Shown here: one piece after another, positions 1-12,000 of the stretch
How the letters are laid out: each line of letters starts with the position of its first letter
How positions within the stretch are numbered: position 1 is the stretch's first letter
Assembly: GCA_020809705.1 (NCBI GenBank)
Contig: CP085827.1
Location: forward strand, 7,006,001 to 7,070,000
DNA length: 64,000 bases
From: Calonectria ilicicola
Taxonomy: Eukaryota; Ascomycota; Sordariomycetes; Hypocreales; Nectriaceae
Direction: 5' to 3'
Made by a program: the position numbers and the translations under genes
Notes under the pieces: generated by a model
The model's database searches: none
What the model was told of the DNA's origin: nothing
What the model saw: only the letters and a program-made list of their open reading frames with translations

Positions 1-3000
1 CCTTGCTAAGGACAACCTTGATACCTGGTTTGGAAAGTTGAAGTTCGTTAACGGCTACGGTCCAACTGAGGTCACGATCATTGCATCCGCACATGTCTTC
101 AAATCACCAAATGACTCTCCTAACACCATTGGTAGAAGTCACAACAATAGGTGTTTGATCGTTGATTCAGAAGATCACACTAAACTAGCCCCTGTGGGAT
201 GCATTGGTGAACTAGTAATCCAAGGCCCAATTCTTGCACGCGGGTACTTCAATGATCCGGCTAGGACAGAGGCATCGTTCATTGAAGGTGTTAATTTGAT
301 GCCCGCGCACTTGACCGCTGGAAACCCTAGGTTCTATAAGACTGGTGATTTGGTCAAATATAATTTCGATGGTAATATCGAGTATATCGGCCGAAAAGAC
401 ACTCAGGTTAAGATCCGTGGCCTTCGTATTGAACTTGGAGAGATTGAGTACCAGCTGGGTCTATCTCTGAACACTATCAAGCAAGTTGTCGTTGACGTGC
501 TTAAAACTGATTCTGGGTCAAACCTTGTTGGCTTCTTTAGCTTTAATGACGCGGTTATTACCGGCGTTGACGTGTTCTTGCCTGTCAACCCCGAAATGGA
601 AACTCAGATGTCTGCTATCCGATCCTACCTAAACTCGGTTCTGCCACGATACATGATTCCTAGCATCCTTATTCCTTGCAGCTACATCCCCGCAGCTTCT
701 ACATCTGGAAAGCTAGATCGCAAAACTTTGCGTGCCATGGCTACCTCCCTTGACAGGAATTTGTTGTCACGATACGCTCAAGTTGATTCTCAAAAGCAGC
801 CAGTTCAGACACCAATGGAAGCTCGCTTACAAGCTATGTGGTCCGAGGTCCTTCATATACCCACTGAAGGAATTGGTCGCCATGATAGCTTCCTTGGACT
901 TGGAGGTGACTCCATTACTGCTATACAACTTGTTACTGTTGCTCGTGATGCTGGTTTCCTTCTCACTGTCAGCGATATTTTCGCCGACCCTCGACTTTCT
1001 GCAATCGCTGCTCATATCAATACCACCAGTGATACCGCATCCTATGACACGGTTCCATTTGGCATGGTACCGTCATCCGACGTGAATATCATCAAGTCCA
1101 CAATTCAGCAAGAGTGCAACCTCCAGAGCCAAAATCTCATTGATGATGCATATCCATGCTCTAGTCTTCAAGAGGGCTTGATGGCTCTCGCAGTTAAGCA
1201 GCCCGGGTCTTATATCGCAAAGAACGTCTATCGGCTACCCGATACCGTTGATATTGCTCGCTTCAAATCCTCGTGGGAGAAGACCGTGCAACTATGCGAC
1301 AACCTTCGCACCCGTATAATCGTCCATAATGGAATGTCGTATCAGGGTATTGCGAAAGAACAAGCAACATGGGAATCTGCCGGTTCCATGTCCCTCCGCA
1401 CATTAATGGATAACCTTAAAGATAGCAATATGCAATATGGCTCCAAACTTTGTCGCTATGGCATCACTACTGAACGAAATGGACACCATCATTTCGTGCT
1501 AGTCATTCACCACGCAGTATTTGATGGCTGGAGCTTGAATGTCGCTTTCAACACCCTGTTCGCCATATACAGGGGCGACGCTGTTCCTTCTCTTGAGCCA
1601 TATTCAGCATTTATCAACTATACTACGCAGTTGGACGAAGTTGCATCCGGCCAGTTTTGGGCTTCTCAGCTGGAAGGTGCTCAGCGGGCTACATTCCCTC
1701 GCATGCATTTACAACCAGACGAGGAGAGTAACACCCGCCTCATGAAGAAAAAGATTCCCTTTTCCAAGACTCCTAATACCTCGATCACGAAGGCAACAAT
1801 TCTTCGAGCTGCTTGGGCATTTTTGGTTGCACAATATTGTGATTCCGGAGATGTTTGTTTTGGAACCACTGTATCTGGTCGACAAGCTCCCGTGTCTGGT
1901 ATTGAGATGATGGCTGGACCGGCAGTTGCCACGGTTCCTATTAGAGTTCGCCTAGACCGCCAAATCACGATCTCTGCCTTCCTGCAGCAAATACAACAGC
2001 AGGCAGCTGATATGATTGCGCACGAACAATTCGGTCTTCGTAATATCTCGAGAATTAGCCCTGAAGCTAGGGACGCATGTGAATTCTCCAGTCTTCTCGT
2101 CATCCAACCGGTTCAAGGAGCTATTGATCAGAGAACCGACAACATTCTCCTGCCCGCCGACTCGGAACTATATGCGGCTGAAGAGGCATCCGAGGGCTAT
2201 TTCACTTACCCTCTGGTCATGCAATGCTTCACATATGACAATGATGTTGAGTTGATACTCACTTATGATGCCAATGTCGTGTCAAGTGATCAAGTAGTCA
2301 CTTTAACTCACCACTTCGATACAATTGTGCAGCAACTTCTCGAGGAAGGCGATTCTTTGCTTAATACTGTCCATGTCTCGAGTGAATGGGATCTTGATAA
2401 GGCCATGGTGTATAATGGCGAAAAGCCTGATATTCTTCGCACCTGTATTCACACCCTGGTTGAGAAGCATGCAAGACAAAGACCCACTGCCCCTGCGATT
2501 ATAGCATGGGATGGTGAATTGAGCTATGCTGAATTGGACGCATCTGCGAACAGATTGGCTACATTCCTGGTTAGCGAAGCTGATGTGAAGGTTGGTGACC
2601 TTGTTCATGTATGCTTTGAGAAGTCGGTCTGGTTCTTTGTATCAATGCTCGCAATCAACAAGGCGGGTGCCGCGTGGGTTCCACTCGATCCTTCCCATCC
2701 CGAGCAACGTCAGAGACAAATCGTCCAGCAGACTGGAGCAAGTCTTTTATTAGTGTCCTCCTTGACGTCGTCTAAGTGCGCTGATCTTCCTGTTGATCTC
2801 CTCGAGGTATCGGCCGCATTCGATTCCTACTTGTCCAATGAGCTCGGTGCAAAACAAAATGCACCAAACCTCAAAATTACGCCTGATGAGGCTGCCTACG
2901 TACTATTTACCTCTGGTAGTACAGGAACACCTAAAGGCCTTGTCATGCAGCACGGTGCTGTATGCACCAGTCAAACTGCCATCGGCAAGCGGCTTGGCTT

Positions 3001-6000
3001 ATCATCATCTGTGCGAATTCTTCAATTCGCATCATTTGTTTTCGATCTTTGTATCGGTGAGATAATTGGGCCTTTGATCTTCGGTGCGACTCTTTGTGTA
3101 CCGTCTGATGAAACTCGTATGAGTGGTTTAAAGAAGTTTGTGAATGATGCTAAGATTAATTGGGCCTATCTTACTCCTTCTTTTGCTCGGACATTCACTC
3201 CAGCGGATATGCCTGGTCTTGAACTTCTGCTCTTGACTGGTGAGGCTGTTGGAAGAGATGTATTCGAGACCTGGGTTGGAAACCTGCGCCTTGTAACTGG
3301 CTGGGGTCCTGCTGAGACTTGTGTATTCAGTACGCTTCATGAATGGAAAACTGCTGCCGAATCACCACAGACGGTTGGTCGTGCTGTTGGTGGATTTTGT
3401 TGGATTGTCGATCCCGAAGATCCCCAAAAGCTTGCCCCTACAGGTTGCATAGGCGAGGTTGTTATCCAGGGACCCACATTACTCCGGGAATACTTAGCTG
3501 ATCCCGTGCGTACTGCTGCATCTTCCGTGACTGAGCTTCCACCGTGGGCCCCTGACAGGCATTCCCCTTACTGGGGAAGGTTCTTCAAGTCTGGCGATCT
3601 CTGTTACTACAACCCTGATGGCACTATTGAATTTGTTAGTCGCAAGGACACTCAAGTTAAGATTCGAGGTCTTCGCGTTGAATTGGGTGAAGTTGAGCAT
3701 CATATGCGTGAAGCTCTCCCAGCTATAAAACAAGTTGTCGTTGATGTGTACAAAGGGGAAGTTGGTACTAACCTCGTTGCCTACTTCTGCTTCAATGATG
3801 ACAGCAAAAACCGAACGCATCAGGCTAACGACATCTTTATTCCATTGCGATCTGATATCCGAAGCCAGATTAACGATGTTGTCGGTAAACTTAGAGTCAC
3901 CCTGCCTGGCTATATGGTGCCAACCCTCTTCTTCCCCTGCGCCTATATGCCATCTATTACATCGACCAAGCTTGATCGAGGCACTTTAAGGCGTCTCACA
4001 TCCTCATTAGATCGAGAGGAGCTTACTCAATTCTCGCTCAGTGATGATGAAAAGCGCGCACCCGTTACGAATATGGAAATCCGCATTCAAAAGCTGTGGT
4101 CGGCCATTCTCAAGATGCCTGCAGATGCAATTGGCCGAGATGATAGCTTTCTGCGTATTGGCGGTGATTCGATCACCGCTATTCAGTTTGTAACCACTGC
4201 CCGGGATGCTGGTCTTACTATTTCGGTCAAGGACATATTTGCCGATCCTAGACTCTCAGCCGTGGCTTCAAAGGTTACAGAAGAGGCCGTTATTTCTTAC
4301 CAGACCGCACCATTTGAGCTCTTACCTAAAGAAAATGTTGAAGATATCAAATCCACCATCCACAGCCAATGCCAGCTCACCGCGGATCAAGCCATTGAAG
4401 ATGTATATCCCTGTACAGGTCTGCAAGAGGGACTCATGGCGCTCGCTGTTAAACAACCTGGTTCGTACATCGCAAGATATGTCTTTCAACTACCAGATGA
4501 CGTTGATGTCATTCGATTCAAGGTTGCGTGGGAAAAGACTGTGAGCCTGTCTACAAACCTTCGCACGAGAATCACCGCATATCATGGAGCATCCTTTCAA
4601 GCTATCATTAACGAAGATGCGAAATGGGATTTCACTGGTGCACGTTCTCTCCAGCAGGCCATGGACAATGCCAAGGCTATCAAAATGCAGCACGGTTCAA
4701 GATTGTGCCGTTATTCTCTAGTGACGGAAGCTGCTGGAAAGCACTACTTCCTCCTGACTCTTCATCACGCTGTCTTTGACGGATGGAGTTTAAATCTTTT
4801 CATCACAACTTTGTACAGCCTATACAAGGGACAGGCAGTTCAAGAAATGCATCCATACTCAGACTTCATCAATTACGTCACCCAAATTGACGAAGGTTCA
4901 GCCAGCGACTATTGGAAGGCCCAGCTCGATGGTGCTCACCGAGCTGCTTTCCCTCGTGCAGCAACGAAAAAATCCGAACTTGCCAGTCACGTTTTCAAGA
5001 GTAAAATTGCTTTTCCAAAGATGGTCGACAGCTCCATTACGAAAGCCACTATCATTCGTGCTGCTTGGGCGATTGTTCTTGCTCGCTACTCAGAAACTGA
5101 GGATATTTGTTTTGGGGCGACGGTATCTGGTCGTCAAGCTGCAGTTACAGGTCTAGAGACAATGAATGGGCCGGCCGTGGCTACTGTCCCAGTCCGGATC
5201 CAACTTGACCAAGAACAGTCCATTTCGAGCTTCCTTCAGGATGTTCAGACACAGGCTTCCGAAATGGTGCCCCATGAACAGTTTGGCCTTAGAAACATTT
5301 CGAAGCTGAGTGTTGCCGCAAGGGAAGCCACTGACATGTCGAGTTTGCTAGTGATTCAGCCTGCAGCTCATATTGGAGAGGGTGAGGATGAGAGCACATT
5401 CTTGCGCCTTCCCGAGTCTGGTCTTTTCGATGAGGAAGAAGCGCTGGATGGATATTTTACTTATCCTCTTGTTTTTGAATGCTCTACATACCCAGAGCAT
5501 GCTGGCCTGTCCTTCATTAGCAACCCAGTTGCTGTATCAGATTCCCAAGTAACAGCCCTGTCAAAGCATTTCAGCTTCGTAGTGTCGCAGCTTACATCGA
5601 ACGGGGATCAGCCTCTCTCTTCGGTTTCCCTTTGTGGTGACTGGGATTTGAAGCAAGCCACACTGTGGAATACTGCCGATGCGACACCCGTACAAAAGCT
5701 TGTTCATGAGTTAATTTCCGATCGTGCACGTGAGAATCCTGCTCATGAAGCTATCGTTTCTTCCCGCAGTACCATCAGTTACGGTCAACTAGAAATGGCT
5801 TCCAGTATGCTAGCCACTCACCTCCTCCAACTAGGTCTTCAACCAGGATCAATGGTGCCTTTCTGTTTTGAAAAGTCTATCTGGACCATCATTGCTATGC
5901 TTGCCACTCTTCGGGCGGGCGGTGTTTTTGTGCCTATTGATCCCTCTCATCCTGCTAGCAGACGCCAAGAGATTCTTCATCAAGTTCATGCTAAGTTTAT

Positions 6001-9000
6001 GTTTGTTTCAACTCAAACTAGACAAAGCTGTACAAACATGGGCCCCCATCTTATTGAGTTGTCCGAGTCCTTGCTTGCCAAACTTTCAGCCACTATCAAG
6101 AATAGCCGATACATCCAAGCTCGTCCGAAATCTTCTGATGCTGCCTACATTATATTTACATCCGGCTCCACTGGCAAGCCAAAGTCATTTGTTGTGGATC
6201 ATGCTGCCCTTAGCACCACTACTATTGGCCACGGACGAGCTTACACATTCTCCAAGTCCTCTCGCGTTCTTCAATTCTCAAGCAATGTCTTCGATGTCAG
6301 TCTAAGTGAAATATTCGAAACACTTGTCTTTGGTGGTACTGTGTGCGTGCCAACCGAAGCCCAGCGCCTACAGGATATTGCAGGCTTCATTAGGGAATCT
6401 CGTGTCAATACCGCGTTATTGACTGCCACATTCCTTAAAACCCTCCTCCCTGCCGATGTCCCATCTCTTGAGCTACTAATCCTTGTGGGAGAGGCTCCCA
6501 CTAAGGATACATTGGACACTTGGTACGGGCATGTCACTATCGCCAACGCCTATGGTCCTTCAGAGATTAGTGTCTTCTGCTGCTCCCACGTCTACCAGAC
6601 GGCTGATGAACCTGCTGCAACCATTGGTAGAGGATTTGGAAGTGCTTGCTGGATTGTTGAACCTGACAATCATAACCGTCTTGCTCCTATCGGATGTACT
6701 GGAGAGCTTCTTGTCCAGCGTCAAATGGCTCGTGGCTATCTCAATGATGAAGAAAGAACTAGAGAATCATTCATTAGAAGCGTTGATTTCTTGCCTCCAC
6801 CTGCAGATGACGATACTCGACAATTCTTCAAGACAGGCGATTTGGTTCGCTACCTTGGCGATGGTACTATGGAGTATCTTGGTCGACAAGATACACAGGT
6901 CAAGGTCCGCGGCTTCCGAGTGGAACTTGGAGAAATCGAGTATAACATCAAGAGAGCGTTCCCTGATGTATCATATGTGGCGGTAGATGTTATTGACCGT
7001 GACTCTACGCAATCCCTTATTGCATTCCTTGGCTTTGGAGATGAGAAGAAGTCAAAGAGCGATGCTCAAGATCTATCGGAGTGGCTACTGCCAATCGACA
7101 CCACCCTGAAAGAGTCATTGATGGATCTATCAAATGATTTAAAACGAATCCTTCCTCACTATATGGTACCATCTCTATTTATACCTTTGGAGGCACTTCC
7201 ATTTGGTGGCACACTCAAGCTCGATCGTAAAAGACTACGATCTTTCGCCTCAACACTCTCCCAAGATCGCCTCAATACATTCACTCTCGGCAGCGACAAA
7301 ATGGTTGAGCCTACCACTGAGATGGAATTCAAGCTGCGTGAACTTTGGGCCCAGGTCCTTAAGGTTTCCCCGATACAAATTGGAAAAACTAGTAGCTTCT
7401 TGCAGATTGGCGGTGACTCTATTACAGCCATTCAGCTGGTATCCTTGTCCCAGCAGCACGGTCTTACTCTCCAGATCACTGATATTTTCGACAATTCTCA
7501 GCTCTCTCACATGGCTAATATTGCTTCCAACAGCCAACCCACTCTATCCCATGATGTCCGCCCTTTCGAACTCCTAGGAGGTACTGATATTGATACCTTT
7601 AAGGCGGATATTGCATCACTGTGTGGTATATCAGACCAGGATGACATTCAAGACATCTTCCCTGCATCTAGTATCCAGGAGGGACTCATGGCACTTGGTG
7701 TAAAGCAACCGGGCTCTTACATTGTTAAGAATGTGTATCGCCTTGGGGATGATGTGAACCTTGTCAAATTTAAGCAAGCCTGGGATCAAACTGTCGCTGT
7801 TTGTGACAACCTTCGAACAAGAATCGTTGTTCAAGATGCTGTGTCCTATCAAGCTATTATTCGTCAAGATCCCTTTTGGGAACCTACTGATGGTCTTGAT
7901 CTAAATCACGTCCTAAATACTCTCAGTATGATTAAAATGCAATACGGCTCGCCCCTTTGCCGGTTTGCCTTAGTATCCCAAGAAGATGGCACAAACTACT
8001 TCATATTGATGATGCATCACTCAGTATTCGATGGCTGGAGTCTCAATTTGGTACAAGCAACACTCTACCAAATCTATCATGGACAATCCTTCGAAGCTCT
8101 CCAACCCTACTCCAGTTTTATTAAGTACACTACGCAGCTTGATCAGAACGCCGCATTCACATACTGGAAAGATCAGCTTCATCGTGCTCAACGAGCTACA
8201 TTCCCTCGCCCTGAACCAACCGCCACTAAGTCAATCAGCCGAGTTACCAAAACAACAATCCCTTATCCCAAGTCCCATGATAACACAATCACTCAAGCAA
8301 CTATCCTCCGTGCTGCATGGGCCACAGTACTCTCGCGTTACTGTGATACCGATGATATCACCTTTGGTACCACTGTCTCTGGGCGCCAAGCCCCCGTAAA
8401 GGGCATTGATATGATGGCCGGGCCTGCAGTAGCTACCGTGCCGGTCAGAGTTCGTATAGATGCGAATAAGTCCGTTTCAAGTTTCCTGCAGGATATTCAA
8501 CAACAAGCGTCTGAAATGATCGCATATGAGCAATTCGGTTTGCGAAACATCTCTTCTATTAGTCCAGAAGCCAAGGAAGCTTGCGAATTTTCCAGCCTTT
8601 TTGTGATCCAACCAGTCCAAGCCTTGCGCTCTGATAACACTAATACCAACGCCCCGTTCCTGACCGCGGCCAATGTCGTCGGGCACACTGGAGAAGCCTA
8701 CTTCAGCTATCCTCTTCTTCTCATGTGCTTTACTCACGACGATCATGTCGAATTTGAATTCACATACCACAGCAATATCCTTAGTGAAGAGCGAGTTCAC
8801 GCTATGTCACACCATTTGGAGGCTGTTATTAACCAATTGCGCCTTGGTGGCAAGACACCATTGGACAATATTTCGGTGTCTGGCTCCTGGGATGAACAAA
8901 CAGTAGTGAAATGGTGCGATGACCAATTGGAGGTTATTGACTCTTGCGTTCATCTTCTCATCGAAGAACAAGCCCGTCTTCGTCCACATAGCCCTGCTTT

Positions 9001-12000
9001 GTCGGCTTGGGACGGTGAGCTTACTTACCAACAACTTGACCAGGCCGCCAATAGATTCGCTAACCTTTTGGTCAATGACTATCTTGTCAAAACGGGGGAT
9101 CTAATCCAGGTATGCTTTGAGAAATCTGTCTGGTATACTGTTGCCATACTTGGAATCAATAAGGCTGGCGCTGCTTGGGTCCCAATTGATCCAACGCATC
9201 CCACATTCCGCCATCAACAAATCGTCCAGCAGACCCAAGCTAAGATTGCCGTCACATCGCTTGCCACTGCCGATATATGTGAGACATTAGTCCCTCATGT
9301 TATTAAGCTGTCGCCAGCATTGATTGAGAAACTTGCTGGTCGATCAAGAGTTTGGGGCGACCATCCTCCCACTGTCAACGTCACGCCCTCAGATGCCGCT
9401 TATGTCCTCTTCACTTCTGGTACCACCGGTGTACCTAAAGGCGTCGTTATAGAGCATCGCTCTGTTTGCACCAGTCAGACCGCAATCAGTAGGCGGCTTG
9501 GTATCACACCCAAGGCTAGACTTCTGCAGTTCTCCGCCTATGTCTTTGATGCCTTAGTTGGTGAGATGATAGGTGCGCTCGTTTCAGGTGCTTGTGTTTG
9601 CGTTCCCTCAGAGCATGAACGTATGAATGGCCTCAGAGAGTTCATGAACAAAATGAAGGTCAACACTGCTTGGCTTACACCCACGTTCGCTCGCACCATA
9701 AAGCCTGAAGACGTTCCCAGCCTCCAACTTTTGCTCTTGATTGGTGAGGCCGTTACGAGAGACGTTTTTGAAATGTGGTTTGGCAAGGTTCGCCTTGTTA
9801 ATGCATGGGGTCCTGCTGAGACTTGCGTTCTGAGTGCCACACACGAATGGAGGTCACTTAACCAATCATCTCTTATTATTGGTCGGCCTGTTGGAGGCTT
9901 TGGTTTCATTGTCGATCCTGAAGACCCCCTCAAGTTGGCCCCTGTTGGTTGTATCGGCGAAATTGTCATCCAAGGTCCAACTCTACTGCGCGAATACCTC
10001 TCGGATCCAGCTCAAACCCGAGCCGCAACAGTCACATCTCTACCAAGCTGGGCCCCAAGGCGTACTTCACCCAACTTTAGTCGGTTCTACAAAACTGGTG
10101 ACCTTGGCTTCTTCCATATGGATGGTTCCATCGAGTATGTTGGACGTAAGGATGCCCAAGTTAAGATTCGCGGTCTTCGTGTCGAGCTTGGTGATGTTGA
10201 GCAACATATTCGCAATGCTTTGCTCGGCGTCAAGCAAGTCGCCGTCGATGTTCTCAAATCCGATGCAGGTTCGAACCTTATTGCCTACTTCTCATTCAGC
10301 GAGGAGAAGCGAACCGGTTTGGTCACTGCTGAAGATATCCTCGCCCCGCTAACATCAGATATGCAAAATCAAGTTACTGGTGTAGTTGGGCAACTTAACA
10401 TCTCGCTACCTCGTTACATGATCCCAACCGCCTTCATTCCCTGCAGTTATCTCCCAGTCATCACTTCCGGTAAATTAGATCGAAAAGGACTTCGCACCCT
10501 GACAGACTCTCTCAGCCCAGGCATTCTAGCCCAATACTCGATGGTTGATAGCAACAAGATCGCTCCAAAAACTCCTATGGAATCCTGTCTGCAACAAATT
10601 TGGGCGAAGGTACTTCAAATCCCAGCCGATTCTATTGGCCGAGACGACAGTTTCATGGGACTTGGCGGCGATTCTATCACTGCTATCCAATTTGTTACCA
10701 CACTACGCGAACAAGACATGTTGATTACTGTCAATGACATCTTTGCCGACCCCCGATTATCAGCAGTTGCTGCCAAGGTTCTCGAGTCTGAGAATGCTCC
10801 AGATTACACCGCCACCCCATTTAGTCTATTGCCTATTAATGAGGTGGACGCTATTAAAGATACCGTTCTTGAAACTTGCAACGGTTCAAGAAGGCAAGAC
10901 ATCCAAGATGCATACCCATGCACCAGTCTCCAAGAAGGCTTGATTGCACTTGCGGTGAAGCAGCCTGGTTCATACATCGCCAAATACGTATACAGACTAC
11001 CTCAAAATATCGACCCTGTCCGCTTCAGACATGCTTGGGAACGAACTCTCCAAATGTGTTCGATTTTACGGACCAGGATTGTCGCTAAAGATGGCATTGC
11101 TACTCAAGTCGTCCTTCGTGAAAATCCCAAATGGGAATCTACCAACGGCTTGAATTTAGCAGCCTTTATGGATGACGTGAAAGATGTCGAGATGCAGTAC
11201 GGTTCACGCCTCAGCCGCTATGCCTATCTTGAAGATGGGGAGACTGGAAATAGCTATTTTGTCCTCATCATTCATCACACAGTGTTTGATGGTTGGAGTT
11301 TGAATGTTATCCTTGGTACACTTGTTAACATTTACCACGGTCAAGCACTTTTGGATTTGCAACCATACTCCAGCTTCATCAATTACACTACTCAACTTGA
11401 CCAACCTACGGCGGTGGCTTACTGGAAAGAACAGCTCGACGGTGCCCAACGAGCAACATTCCCTCGTGTTAATACTTCACCAGACTATCAGCCTACCACT
11501 TCCATCATGAAATCCTCCATTCCGTTCCCCAAGTTGGAGGATAATTCTATTACAAAGGCAACCATCCTTCGTGCAGCATGGGCATTAGTTCTTGCCCGGT
11601 ACTGTGATACCAAAGACGTGTGTTTCGGTACCACTGTATCCGGTCGACAGGCACCTGTTGCAGGAATCGAGACCATGGCTGGTCCAGCAATTACCACCAT
11701 TCCTATCCGTGTGCGTCTTGATAATCAAAAGGGTGTCTCCAGCTGGCTCAATGAGATGCAGCAACAGGCCGCGGAAATGGTGACGCACGAGCAATTCGGT
11801 CTCCGCAACATTTCAAAGGTCAGCCATGATGCCAAAGAAGCCTGCGAATTCTCAAGCTTGCTGGTTATTCAGCCTATGCAACACGCCAACACTGACTCCT
11901 CGGACTCCGAGGCCATTTTGAATCCAGCCGAGGATGAGTCATATAGCAATAAACAAGCTGTAGAAGGCTACTTTAGCTACCCGCTTGTCCTCCAGTGTTT

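Noticed and set aside
400..12000. Many open frames antisense or out of frame to the NRPS genes
   Set aside because: They are short, have no family motif and mirror the repeated modules; the same shadow recurs at each A or C domain.
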